Assembly (NCBI GenBank): GCA_951640165.1
Contig: OX621261.1
Location: 1 to 64,000 of the forward strand
Source of the DNA: Pseudoips prasinana
Taxonomy: Eukaryota > Arthropoda > Insecta > Lepidoptera > Nolidae
Reading direction: 5' to 3'
Length of the DNA stretch: 64,000 nt
Under the pieces are notes generated by a model, which saw nothing but the letters and a program-made list of their open reading frames with translations, was not told the origin of the DNA and made no database searches. Shown one piece after another: positions 11,954-21,556 of the stretch (position 1 is the first letter of the stretch; every line of letters starts with the position of its first letter). The position numbers were made by a program, and so were the translations under genes.

Positions 11954-11955
<2 letters not shown>
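11937..11955. repeat. Interstitial telomere repeats between E2 and E3
   Basis: 19 bp of (AACCT)n, overlapping the E2 break by 2-3 bases of microhomology and ending at the E3 poly-T. Confidence 0.95.
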
Positions 11956-11995
<40 letters not shown>

Positions 11996-11996
<1 letters not shown>

Positions 11997-12317
11997 TTTG
12001 CGCTGGGAAAAAATGCGTTACGCATACCCGCCCATTGGGGGATGGACGGGTTATGTGGGACTCTCCGGCTACTCCGGCATACCCACTAAAATAACCCAGC
12101 GGCACTCCCGCATCGTCTGTGTGGAGGAGGACTGGGAAACCGGCACAGCCTTTACGTCCAGTCCCCCACCGACGACCGCCCGCCTTTACAGCGGGGCCCG
12201 CACGCCCCTCCCTTAGTGGAGGGGCCCGGGAACGACCGTGAGTGCTCGGCCGTTCCCGCCCGACGGTGGTGGCGATTTGTGCAATGCGAGCGAAGGCGCC
12301 CCCGCGCCTGTCGCCCG
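11996..12317 (-). promoter_or_regulatory. SART-like 3' UTR with conserved stem-loops (representative, E3)
   Basis: Exactly 322 nt between the ORF2 stop and poly(A) in E2, E3, E4, E5, E6, E8, E10 and E11, and 324 nt in E9. Inverted repeats seen on the + strand of E3 are ATGCGT/ACGCAT beside the poly(A) (about 12012-12024), ACCCG/CGGGT, CCGG(ctact)CCGG, CCCCTCC 12205-12211 with GGAGGGG 12218-12224, CGGGAACG/CGTTCCCG, and a long stem that includes the ORF2 stop codon. In SART1 the 3' UTR is needed for target-primed reverse transcription; these stems are good candidates for the recognised structure. Other copies: 10460-10781, 17788-18109, 21235-21556, 27083-27404, 46152-46473, 49519-49842, 55425-55746, 61147-61468. 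Confidence 0.75.
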
Positions 12318-15300
12318 CTAATCACCACCTGAGGGTGGGAGGCGACGGTCGTATAACCGCCTTCTCCCACCCCTTCTTCGCCTGCGGAGCGGCGGCGCGA
12401 GAGGATCGTCCTCCCGCGCGCGCTCCGCCGCCTCCTTTTGCGACATGACATTCTCGCAAAAGGAGGCAACCGCCGCCCAAGCCTCCTCACTCCCCAGCAT
12501 GGAGTTCACCACACTGGGAAGTGAGAGGTCCAGCCCAACGACAGTATTCAGGGCACGGCGCAGCTCAGCCCAGGCTGGGCACACCTCGAGGGTGTGCTGC
12601 GCCGTGTCCTCCGCGGCTCCACAGTCGTGGCACGCCGGGGTTTCCTCCCTCTGGATCCGATGCAGGTGCGTTCCGAAACAACCATGCCCGGACAACACCT
12701 GCACCAGACGGAAAGAGAGGAAACCGTGGGACCGCTCGAGCCAGTCCCGCAGGACTGGACCGAGCGCGTCCAACGTCCGGCGTCCAAATGTGGCGGAGGC
12801 GAGGTCCCGTGTCCAGTGGAGGACGATTGCGTCCCTCGCCTCCCGCCGCACGGCATCCCGCTCTTGCGCGGCGGGACGCTCACCCAGCGCCCTACGCCGC
12901 GCCGCCCATTCGTACACTCTGGCGAGCACCCATGCCTCCAATTCCCAGGGAGGGGTGCCGGCCAGAGCGCACGCCGCCGCAAAGCCCACTGAGCGGTAGG
13001 CCCTCGCCACCCGCTGTGCAATGGCCCGTTGGGGCCTGCGGATGGCGGTTGCATTCTCCCTCCTGTGGAGGGAGTCCGCCCAGATGGGTGCCCCATACAG
13101 GGCCATGCTTTTCAGGATGCCGGCATAGAGGCGCCGGCATCGCTCCTTGGGCCCTCCCAGGTTTGGGAGGAGCCATGAGAGGGCGTCCGCGGCTTTCAGC
13201 AGGCGCGTCGACAGCCCGCTAAAGTGCGGGCCGAAGCGCCACCTGCTGTCCAGCACGAGGCCCAGATACTTCATCTGGGCCCCGACCCCTATCCGGACGC
13301 CCTCCACCACGATGTGGGCGTCAGGTGGGCAGCGCTGCCGAGGCCCGTGAAAGAACACGGCCTCGGTCTTGTTCAGCGCTACCCCCAATCCAAGCTGGCG
13401 GATCCTACCTGCCACTAAGGATCCGCCAGCTGAGGCCAGACAGGCCGCCTCCCTAAAATCCCTCCCCCGGGCAACGAGGAGAGTGTCATCCGCGTAGCAG
13501 ATGACACTCGTGCCCTGGAGGAGGGTGCCCCGCAGGAGCCAGTCAAATCCGATGTTCCACAGGAGGGGCCCCAGCACCGAACCCTGTGGAACACCGGACT
13601 CCACTCCGTAGCGCCTGATCCTGGCCGCCTTGTCCACCAGAAGGACCTCTCGGTCCTCCAGGTAGCTGGCCAGGATCGCCCGCAGATATTGGGGCACTCC
13701 GTAGTATCGGAGTGCCTCCAATATGGTCGAGTGGGGCACGGAGTTGAAGGCGTTGGCGATGTCGAACGACACCGCCAACACTCCGTCCCCAGCCTCGACC
13801 GCCTCCCGCACCTGGCCCCTGAGTAGGGCCAACGCGTCGACCGTCGAACGCCCTTGTCGGAACCCGAATTGGGCGTCCGACAGGTCCGGCCCTACCTCCC
13901 GCAGCTGGCTATTAAGCCGGGTGGCGATGATCCCCTCGAACAGTTTACCGACCTCATCGAGTAAAACGATGGGCCGGTATGCCGAGGGGGAGTCCACCGG
14001 GCGTCCCTCCTTGCGAAGAAGGCACAACTTGCCTTCCTTCCATAGCTTCGGGAACCTCCCAGCCGTCAGGCACGCGCTGAAGAGGTCCCGAAGCCTTTCC
14101 TCCATGAGGGACGCCGCGATGGCCACCACCCGTGCGGGGACGCCGTCCGGTCCAGGGGCCGTCTTCTTCTTGCGGAGGGGCAGAACCCCCGCGCGAAGTT
14201 CCTCCACCGATACTGGAGGGACCTCCTCCTCCGGCGAAGCCACCACCCCCCCCAGCGGGGGGTTCATCGTTGGTGGGGTGAAGTCGGTCCTGCGCGGAAA
14301 CAGTGACCGAACCACCCCATCCAGCAACGCCGGCTCTAGGGTCTCCGCTAATGGGGGGCCGTAAGGGCGCAGCTGGCTCCGCGCCCGCTTATACGGCCTC
14401 CCAAACGGATCCCTGTCGAGGCCCTCCAGCATCTCGGCCTTTGCCGAGTCCTCGGCGGCGCACATTTCCGACTTGAGGACCGTCTTTGCCTCTAGGTAAG
14501 AGGCGTAGAGGCGGTCCTCCTCCGCCTGACATCGGCTGGTGCGCCGCCGACTCCGCGTGTAGGCCCTCCTGGCCTCCACGCACGCGGCCCGTAGCGCCGC
14601 CAGCTCCCCCGTCCACCAATAAACGGCGCGACGGGGAGGCGGACGGCGAGACCGAGGCATGCTGGAGTTGCACACCTCGGTCAGGGACCCCCGCAGCTGA
14701 ACCGCTGCGGCGTCCACGTCCGTGACCTCAACAGGGGGCGAGAGCCAGTCCCGGAGGAACGCAGCCTCCTGGGCTGCCTCCCGGTCCAAGCGGGTGAGAG
14801 CCCACCGCGGGAAGGGAGATTGGCCCGAGCGGGCCATCCCCCGCGGGCTCTGGGTGGAGATGTCGAACCGCACATATCGGTGGTCCGACAGGGTCTCCAC
14901 CATCTCCACCCGCCAGTTCACGACGCGTGTGGCTAGCACAGGGGTGGCGAACGACACGTCCACCACTGACCCTCCCTGTTGCCGCACACACGTGTGAACA
15001 TCCCCCCTGTTCAGGAGGGACACGCCGCACGAAGCCGCCCAAAATTCGACGGCGCGCCCCCGGACGTTACAGGACGCCGCTGGGTTGCCCCAGGCCACCG
15101 ACTTGGCGTTCAGGTCACCACACACAATGACCTGACGTGGCGCCGCCCTCCCGACGACTGCCGTAAGGACCTCGAGAAAATTCTCGAAGTCCCTTAGAGG
15201 GCGGTTTGGGGAGAAATAGACCCCGACCAGGGCTATTTCTCCCCACGCGGCGGCCACGTATCCCGGACCCCTCTCTAAGAACGAGAGGGGAGGGGAGTCT

Positions 15301-15488
15301 GTGGCAGGCCGCGACACCAACGCCACCAAGCCGTCCCGATCACCCAGCCAGCGGCCAGGTATCGAGTACGGCTCGGCGACCACCGCCACGTCCACCAACC
15401 ACTCGGCCACAGTCTGCATCAGCAGATCCTGTGCCGCTCTGCAGTGGTTGGTGTTCGCCTGGAGGATGCGATGTTCGACTCTACCCAT
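12318..15488 (-). CDS. E3 ORF2: telomere-targeting endonuclease-reverse transcriptase
   Basis: 1,056 aa. The ATG (15488-15486) shares its A with the last base of the ORF1 stop, giving TAATG. APE-type endonuclease residues 8-215: ILQANTNHCRA, AEPYS (Glu39), GDLNAKS (Asp124, Asn126), SDHR (Asp202, His203). A linker carries YWWTGELAALR. RT from about 440: FGFRQGRSTVDA (541 on), motif A SFDIANAFN (Asp576), motif B GVPQGSVLGPLLWN (632 on), motif C CYADD (664-668), KYLGLVLDSRW. C-terminal zinc finger C953-x2-C956-x8-H965-x4-C970 follows HGCFG, and an Arg-rich basic tail ends the protein. Family role: nicks the telomere repeat and reverse-transcribes the element RNA onto it in the nucleus. No frame break is seen. 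Its first 870 residues are almost identical to E4, while the last 190 are not (see findings). Confidence 0.95.
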   Translation of the reverse strand: MGRVEHRILQANTNHCRAAQDLLMQTVAEWLVDVAVVAEPYSIPGRWLGDRDGLVALVSRPATDSPPLSFLERGPGYVAAAWGEIALVGVYFSPNRPLRDFENFLEVLTAVVGRAAPRQVIVCGDLNAKSVAWGNPAASCNVRGRAVEFWAASCGVSLLNRGDVHTCVRQQGGSVVDVSFATPVLATRVVNWRVEMVETLSDHRYVRFDISTQSPRGMARSGQSPFPRWALTRLDREAAQEAAFLRDWLSPPVEVTDVDAAAVQLRGSLTEVCNSSMPRSRRPPPRRAVYWWTGELAALRAACVEARRAYTRSRRRTSRCQAEEDRLYASYLEAKTVLKSEMCAAEDSAKAEMLEGLDRDPFGRPYKRARSQLRPYGPPLAETLEPALLDGVVRSLFPRRTDFTPPTMNPPLGGVVASPEEEVPPVSVEELRAGVLPLRKKKTAPGPDGVPARVVAIAASLMEERLRDLFSACLTAGRFPKLWKEGKLCLLRKEGRPVDSPSAYRPIVLLDEVGKLFEGIIATRLNSQLREVGPDLSDAQFGFRQGRSTVDALALLRGQVREAVEAGDGVLAVSFDIANAFNSVPHSTILEALRYYGVPQYLRAILASYLEDREVLLVDKAARIRRYGVESGVPQGSVLGPLLWNIGFDWLLRGTLLQGTSVICYADDTLLVARGRDFREAACLASAGGSLVAGRIRQLGLGVALNKTEAVFFHGPRQRCPPDAHIVVEGVRIGVGAQMKYLGLVLDSRWRFGPHFSGLSTRLLKAADALSWLLPNLGGPKERCRRLYAGILKSMALYGAPIWADSLHRRENATAIRRPQRAIAQRVARAYRSVGFAAACALAGTPPWELEAWVLARVYEWAARRRALGERPAAQERDAVRREARDAIVLHWTRDLASATFGRRTLDALGPVLRDWLERSHGFLSFRLVQVLSGHGCFGTHLHRIQREETPACHDCGAAEDTAQHTLEVCPAWAELRRALNTVVGLDLSLPSVVNSMLGSEEAWAAVASFCENVMSQKEAAERAREDDPLAPPLRRRRRGGRRRLYDRRLPPSGGD

Positions 15489-17599
15489 TAGTCGGTCATC
15501 GCACCCCCCTCCTCCACAGCCGCTGAGGTCCCAGCCACTGGGACGGCGGTGGCAGCGACAGGCCGGGTCGGCGCCTGTTCCTTGCCCTTCTTAAGGGGAG
15601 GACTGCAATTCCTCCCCTTCATAATGTGGCCCGCTGGGCGGCCACTGGCGGCGCATACCGCGCAGTGCGGTGCGGCGGCCTTGCAGGAGGCGGCTTTGTG
15701 CCCCTCCTTGCCGCAGCGGTAGCAGCTGTCCGTCCTGTCAATGCTGGACGGACAGAGGGCTCGGGTGTGACCGATGCCGAAGCACCGGTAACACCGCAGA
15801 GGCTGGTCCTCAAGGGCCCGGACCGCCGCCGAGCTGAACCCGACGGCGAGCCGTCCCTTCTCGAGGACGGCTTTGGCAGCGGCAACTGGGCACTCCAGGC
15901 GAATCGTGCCCATGCCGCCGCGCCCGGGCCTGATGCCCCCGCCCTGCACCGCTGCGACTTCGCAGCCCCCTATGGCTGCGATTGCTGCCACCACCTCCTC
16001 CTTGGTGACGGAGTCGTCCAGATCCGTCACCTCGATGGCCGCCGACTTCACCGGCCTGGCCACCTTCGCCACGTCCGCGATGACCTCCTGCAGCTTCGCT
16101 GCGAAGAGGTCCGCGTTCTTACTGCCTTCCGCTCCCGGGAACTCAAAGATTCGGGCCCCAGCCTGGGTCCGGCGGCATGAGACCTTGCCGATCCCCAGTT
16201 TGGTGGGATCGGCAGTGGCACGCGCCCGCACCAACATGGACGCGTACGTCTCACCCCGCTCCGCGGCCTTCGCGGTGAGTGTCACCACGACGGCCGCGGT
16301 CCTTGGAGGAACCAGGTTCCTCTTGGCACCGGCTGGGGGCGAACCCTTCCCCTTTCCCTTGCCAGTCGACGACTGACCGGCAGGGGTGGTGGCGGAGACG
16401 GCTGGGGCTGGGGGGGTGCTCTTCCCCTTCCCCTTCCCTTTTCCTTTGCCAGTCGGCTGCGACTGGCCGGGAGTGGTGGTGGGAACGGCAGTGACAACAG
16501 GTGCCGTCCTTTTGCCTTTGCCCTTCCCCTTACCGACCACCTTCGTCCAGCCCTGCTGGTTGGTCGGGGTGGTGGAAGGCAGAAGGGCGTCCTCCCTCTG
16601 AGAGGCAGGCACCGGCTCCTCTCGCCTCTTGTCCGCTGCAAGCGGCGGTCGGAGGGTCTTCGCCGGTAAGAGCCGGTCCTCAATACCCGCTAAGCAGGCC
16701 CGAACAAATGCCCTCTCCTCCGCCATCACCTTGCGGAGGACATCCTCAAGGCCGGGGGAGGAGGCAAGACCCTCCGACGCAGGTCCGGGCTCGGCTTGCG
16801 ATGGCCGGGCTGTGGCTTCAGCCAGCTTCATGTGCAGCTGGCTGACCTCCGACTGCAGGCGATCTACCTTCGCCTGCAGTTGCCGCGTTTCGTCGCTGGC
16901 CTTGCGGTCCACCAGCTCCGCGACGATGCCACGCATGCTGGCGGCCCGGCATTTGAGGGACTTCTGGAAAGTCCCCTTCAGATGCGAAGACTTGGCGGCG
17001 ACCTCTACGATCGCCTCCTCGTCCTCCAAGGCCATCCTTTGGAGTTCGGCCAGGGAGTGGTCCGCGTACAGGACGCGGGACGCCCCGTACCCGGACTTTG
17101 CACGGGCGACGCGCGCCCGTTCCTCCTGGGCCGCAATCCGCTCCTCCAGCTCTTGCTGGAGCTGCTCCCGCCATGCCAGGTCCAACTCACGTTGGGCATC
17201 GGCCAAACCCACGTCATGGGTGTCAGCTGCTGTCAACGCCTTTTTGGCCTTGATCTTTCTCTTGGACTCCTTCGCCGAACCCGAGCCTGAGGAGCCATCA
17301 GACACAACTTTCAGGAAGGTTCGCTTCCTTGATGCCGAGCGTGACCGATCTTCGATCGCCATCGCACTGGCATCCGACCCAACGGACTCGTTGTCGGAGT
17401 CCGACAATTCGACAACTTTTCCTCCGTAGAAGGCCCTGCCTTCGTTCGACGCCGACGCGTCGCGTTGGCCCTGAGAAGGGCCTTTTGGTTGGCCCTGAGA
17501 AGGGCCTTTGGGTTGGCCCTGAGAAGGGCCTTTGGGTTGGCCCTGAGAAGGGCCTTTTTTTACAAAATGCCCGAGGGCATCCCGCACAGGTTTTGGCAT
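15488..17599 (-). CDS. E3 ORF1: Gag-like RNA-binding protein
   Basis: 703 aa from the ATG of MPKPVRDALGHF; this start is conserved in all copies, while upstream in-frame codons are non-ATG and vary. Order of parts: four 8-residue GPSQGQPK repeats (residues about 16-46); acidic/serine tract LSDSDNESVGSD and RSRSASRKR; a Lys-rich nuclear-signal-like segment; a coiled coil (AQRELDLAWREQLQQELEERI); a second coiled coil (RQLQAKVDRLQSEVSQLHMKL); a GKGKGKG/Pro-rich linker; an RRM-like part (IEVTDLDDSVTKEEVVAAI); zinc knuckles CX2CX4HX4C twice and a longer CX2CX8HX6C at about 603-665. In SART1, ORF1 packages element RNA and localises it to telomeres. It is translated ahead of ORF2 from the same RNA. 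The TAA stop is part of TAATG. Confidence 0.93.
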   Translation of the reverse strand: MPKPVRDALGHFVKKGPSQGQPKGPSQGQPKGPSQGQPKGPSQGQRDASASNEGRAFYGGKVVELSDSDNESVGSDASAMAIEDRSRSASRKRTFLKVVSDGSSGSGSAKESKRKIKAKKALTAADTHDVGLADAQRELDLAWREQLQQELEERIAAQEERARVARAKSGYGASRVLYADHSLAELQRMALEDEEAIVEVAAKSSHLKGTFQKSLKCRAASMRGIVAELVDRKASDETRQLQAKVDRLQSEVSQLHMKLAEATARPSQAEPGPASEGLASSPGLEDVLRKVMAEERAFVRACLAGIEDRLLPAKTLRPPLAADKRREEPVPASQREDALLPSTTPTNQQGWTKVVGKGKGKGKRTAPVVTAVPTTTPGQSQPTGKGKGKGKGKSTPPAPAVSATTPAGQSSTGKGKGKGSPPAGAKRNLVPPRTAAVVVTLTAKAAERGETYASMLVRARATADPTKLGIGKVSCRRTQAGARIFEFPGAEGSKNADLFAAKLQEVIADVAKVARPVKSAAIEVTDLDDSVTKEEVVAAIAAIGGCEVAAVQGGGIRPGRGGMGTIRLECPVAAAKAVLEKGRLAVGFSSAAVRALEDQPLRCYRCFGIGHTRALCPSSIDRTDSCYRCGKEGHKAASCKAAAPHCAVCAASGRPAGHIMKGRNCSPPLKKGKEQAPTRPVAATAVPVAGTSAAVEEGGAMTD

Positions 17600-17756
17600 A
17601 TCAAATTCAATCAATTTCGTAGCTCGCAAGGCAATAGATAGCTACGACGCACAGTGCACTTTAGCCGTACCCAGTCTGCCACTCCGTTACGGTGGTCAGA
17701 ACTGGGACGTTTCCGGGGAACACGACGAGGACGTAAGCACTGTGGGGTGGTTCCCC
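17600..17756 (-). promoter_or_regulatory. E3 5' UTR / presumed internal promoter
   Basis: 157 nt from the element 5' end GGGGAACCACCCC to the ORF1 ATG. An 8-bp inverted repeat, GCACTGTG (17737-17744) and CACAGTGC (17650-17657), is kept in every full-length 5' end. GGGG/CCCC at the very 5' end can also pair. Two sequence variants exist (CGACGAGGACGTAAGC here and in E7; CGACGTGGACGCAAGC in E5, E6, E9 and E10). Non-LTR elements carry their promoter inside this region; no specific promoter motif was identified. Confidence 0.6.
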
Positions 17757-17765
17757 AACCTAACC
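17757..17765. repeat. Interstitial telomere remnant between E3 and E4
   Basis: Only 9 bp (AACCTAACC) separate the E3 5' end from the E4 poly-T. E4 therefore inserted almost flush against E3. Confidence 0.95.
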
Positions 17766-20700
17766 TTTTTTTTTTTTTTTTTTTTTTGTTTGCGCTGGGA
17801 AAAAATGCGTTACGCATACCCGCCCATTGGGGGATGGACGGGTTATGTGGGACTCTCCGGCTAGTCCGGCATACCCACTAAAATAACCCAGCGGCACTCC
17901 CGCATCGTCTATGTGGAGGAGGACTGGGAAACCGGCTCAGCCTTTACGTCCAGTCCCCCACCGACGACCGCCCGCCTTAACAGCGGGGCCCGCACGCCCC
18001 TCCCTAAGTGGAGAGGCCCGGGAACGACCGTGAGTGCTCGGCCGTTCCCGCCCGACGAGGGTGGTGATCAGTGCAATGCGAGCGAAGGCGCCCCCGCGCC
18101 TGTCGCCCGCTAATCACCACCAGAAGGAGGGAGGCGACGATCGTACAACCGCCGTCTCCCACCCCTTCTTCGCCTGCGGAGCGGCGGCGCGAGAGGATCG
18201 TCCTCCCGCGCGCGCTCCGCCGCCTCCTTTTGCGACATGACGTCTTCGCAAAAGGAGGCAACCGCCGCCCAAGCCTCCTCACTCCCCAGCATGGAGTTCA
18301 CCACACTGGGAAGTGAGAGGTCCAGCCCAACGACGGTATTCAGGGCACGGCGCAGCTCAGCCCAGGCTGGGCACACCTCGAGGGTGTGCTGCGCCGTGTC
18401 CTCCGCGGCTCCACAGTCGTGGCACGCCGGGGCTTCCTCCCTCCGAATCCGGTGCAGGTGCGTTCCGAAACAGCCATGTCCGGACAACACCTGCACCAAA
18501 CGGAACGAGAGGAAACCGTGGGGGCGCTCGAGCCATTCCCGCAGGACTGGACCGAGCGCGTCCAGCGTCCGGCGCCCAAAGGTGGCGGAGGCGAGGTCCC
18601 GTGCCCAGTGCAGGACGATGGCGTCCCTCGCCTCCCGCCGCACGGCCTCCCGCTCTTGCGCGGCGGGGCGCTCACCTAGCGCCCTACGCCGCGCCGCCCA
18701 TTCGTATACTCTGGCGAGCACCCATGCCTCCAATTCCCAGGGAGGGGTGCCGGCCAGAGCGCACGCCGCCGCAAAGCCCACTGAGCGGTAGGCCCTCGCC
18801 ACCCGCTGTGCAATGGCCCGTTGGGGCCTGCGGATGGCGGTTGCATTCTCCCTCCTGTGGAGGGAGTCCGCCCAGATGGGTGCCCCATACAGGGCCATGC
18901 TTTTGAGGATGCCGGCATAGAGGCGCCGGCATCGCTCCTTGGGCCCTCCCAGGTTTGGGAGGAGCCATGAGAGGGCGTCCGCGGCTTTCAGCAGGCGCGT
19001 CGACAGCCCGCTAAAGTGCGGGCCGAAGCGCCACCTGCTGTCCAGCACGAGGCCCAGATACTTCATCTGGGCCCCGACCCCTATCCGGACGCCCTCCACC
19101 ACGATGTGGGCGTCAGGTGGGCAGCGCTGCCGAGGCCCGTGAAAGAACACGGCCTCGGTCTTGTTCAGCGCTACCCCCAATCCAAGCTGGCGGATCCTAC
19201 CTGCCACTAAGGATCCGCCAGCTGAGGCCAGACAGGCCGCCTCCCTAAAATCCCTCCCCCGGGCAACGAGGAGAGTGTCATCCGCGTAGCAGATGACACT
19301 CGTGCCCTGGAGGAGGGTGCCCCGCAGGAGCCAGTCAAATCCGATGTTCCACAGGAGGGGCCCCAGCACCGAACCCTGTGGAACACCGGACTCCACTCCG
19401 TAGCGCCTGATCCTGGCCGCCTTGTCCACCAGAAGGACCTCTCGGTCCTCCAGGTAGCTGGCCAGGATCGCCCGCAGATATTGGGGCACTCCGTAGTATC
19501 GGAGTGCCTCCAATATGGTCGAGTGGGGCACGGAGTTGAAGGCGTTGGCGATGTCGAACGACACCGCCAACACTCCGTCCCCAGCCTCGACCGCCTCCCG
19601 CACCTGGCCCCTGAGTAGGGCCAACGCGTCGACCGTCGAACGCCCTTGTCGGAACCCGAATTGGGCGTCCGACAGGTCCGGCCCTACCTCCCGCAGCTGG
19701 CTATTAAGCCGGGTGGCGATGATCCCCTCGAACAGTTTACCGACCTCATCGAGTAAAACGATGGGCCGGTATGCCGAGGGGGAGTCCACCGGGCGTCCCT
19801 CCTTGCGAAGAAGGCACAACTTGCCTTCCTTCCATAGCTTCGGGAACCTCCCAGCCGTCAGGCACGCGCTGAAGAGGTCCCGAAGCCTTTCCTCCATGAG
19901 GGACGCCGCGATGGCCACCACCCGTGCGGGGACGCCGTCCGGTCCAGGGGCCGTCTTCTTCGTGCGGAGGGGCAGAACCCCCGCGCGAAGTTCCTCCACC
20001 GATACTGGAGGGACCTCCTCCTCCGGCGAAGCCACCACCCCCCCCAGCGGGGGGTTCATCGTTGGTGGGGTGAAGTCGGTCCTGCGCGGAAACAGTGACC
20101 GAACCACCCCATCCAGCAACGCCGGCTCTAGGGTCTCCGCTAATGGGGGGCCGTAAGGGCGCAGCTGGCTCCGCGCCTGCTTATACGGCCTCCCAAACGG
20201 ATCCCTGTCGAGGCCCTCCAGCATCTCGGCCTTTGCCGAGTCCTCGGCGGCGCACATTTCCGACTTGAGGACCGTCTTTGCCTCTAGGTAAGAGGCGTAG
20301 AGGCGGTCCTCCTCAGCCTGACATCGGCTGGTGCGCCGCCGACTCCGCGTGTAGGCCCTCCTGGCCTCCACGCACGCGGCCCGTAGCGCCGCCAGCTCCC
20401 CCGTCCACCAATAAACGGCGCGACGGGGAGGCGGACGGCGAGACCGAGGCATGCTGGAGTTGCACACCTCGGTCAGGGACCCCCGCAGCTGAACCGCTGC
20501 GGCGTCCACGTCCGTGACCTCAACAGGGGGCGAGAGCCAGTCCCGGAGGAACGCAGCCTCCTGGGCTGCCTCCCGGTCCAGGCGGGTGAGAGCCCACCGC
20601 GGGAAGGGAGATTGGCCCGAGCGGGCCATCCCCCGCGGGCTCTGGGTGGAGATGTCGAACCGCACATATCGGTGGTCCGACAGGGTCTCCACCATCTCCA

Positions 20701-21194
20701 CCCGCCAGTTCACGACGCGTGTGGCTAGCACAGGGGTGGCGAACGACACGTCCACCACTGACCCTCCCTGTTGCCGCACACACGTGTGAACATCCCCCCT
20801 GTTCAGGAGGGACACGCCGCACGAAGCCGCCCAAAATTCGACGGCGCGCCCCCGGACGTTACAGGACGCCGCTGGGTTGCCCCAGGCCACCGACTTGGCG
20901 TTCAGGTCACCACACACAATGACCTGACGTGGCGCCGCCCTCCCGACGACTGCCGTAAGGACCTCGAGAAAATTCTCGAAGTCCCTTAGAGGGCGGTTTG
21001 GGGAGAAATAGACCCCGACCAGGGCTATTTCCCCCCACGCGGCGGCCACGTATCCCGGACCCCTCTCTAAGAACGAGAGGGGAGGGGAGTCCGTGGCAGG
21101 CCGCGACACCAACGCCACCAAGCCGTCCCGATCACCCAGCCAGCGGCCAGGTATCGAGTACGGCTCGGCGACCACCGCCACGTCCACCAACCAC
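17766..21194 (-). mobile_element. E4: SART-like element truncated just inside ORF2
   Basis: Poly(A) (T run 17766-17787), 322-nt 3' UTR and ORF2 from about codon 30 to its stop. The 5' break falls at CCACT|AACC near 21194, with telomere repeats directly beyond. ORF1 and the 5' UTR are missing. Confidence 0.95.
18110..21194 (-). pseudogene. E4 ORF2 lacking its first ~30 codons
   Basis: About 1,027 codons, open from the telomere junction (…WLVDVAVVAEPYS) to the TAG at 18110-18112. Endonuclease Glu, GDLNAKS and SDHR are present, as are all RT motifs including YADD and the C-terminal CCHC. The missing start and first endonuclease strand make autonomous function unlikely. Between here and codon ~870 it differs from E3 at only about two residues (YKQARSQ and LRTKKT), but the last 190 residues resemble E5 more. 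Position against E3, with 9 bp between them, makes recombination between neighbours plausible. Confidence 0.93.
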
Positions 21195-21209
21195 TAACCT
21201 AACCTAACC
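21195..21209. repeat. Interstitial telomere repeats between E4 and E5
   Basis: 15 bp (TAACC x3); the first T is shared with the E4 break. Confidence 0.95.
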
Positions 21210-21556
21210 TTTTTTTTTTTTTTTTTTTTTTTTTGTTTGCGCTGGGAAAAAATGCGTTACGCATACCCGCCCATTGGGGGATGGACGGGTTATGTGGGAC
21301 TCTCCGGCTAGCCCGGCATACCCACTAAAATAACCCAGCGGCACTCCCGCATCGTCTGTGTGGAGGAGGACTGGGAAACCGGCACAGCCTTTACGTCCAG
21401 TCCCCCACCGACGACCGCCCGCCTTTACAGCGGGGCCCGCACGCCCCTCCCAAAGTGGAGGGGCCCGGGAACGACCGTGAGTGCTCGGCCGTTCCCGCCC
21501 GACGAGGGTGGTGATTAGTGCAATGCGAGCGAAGGCGCCCCCGCGCCTGTCGCCCG

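Larger units (their letters stand above)
11956..17756 (-). mobile_element. E3: full-length SART-like telomere-specific retrotransposon
   Basis: A 5.80-kb copy with 157-nt 5' UTR, ORF1, ORF2 overlapping by TAATG, 322-nt 3' UTR and poly(A) (T run 11956-11995). Its 5' end on the minus strand is GGGGAACCACCCC, preceded directly by ...TTAGGTT. Both ORFs are open, so the copy is potentially active. Site (TTAGG repeats), poly(A) toward the terminus, ORF order and the TAATG overlap all match what is known of silkworm SART1. Family assignment is by these traits, not by a database comparison. Confidence 0.95.

Noticed and set aside
15488..17599. Retroviral or LTR-element Gag because of the zinc knuckles
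   Set aside because: No LTRs, protease or integrase; poly(A) tails, APE endonuclease and 5' truncations define a non-LTR element.
10676..18316. Many long + strand open frames opposite ORF1 and ORF2
   Set aside because: They are antisense shadows of GC-rich coding sequence, recur in every copy at the same place and show no domain.
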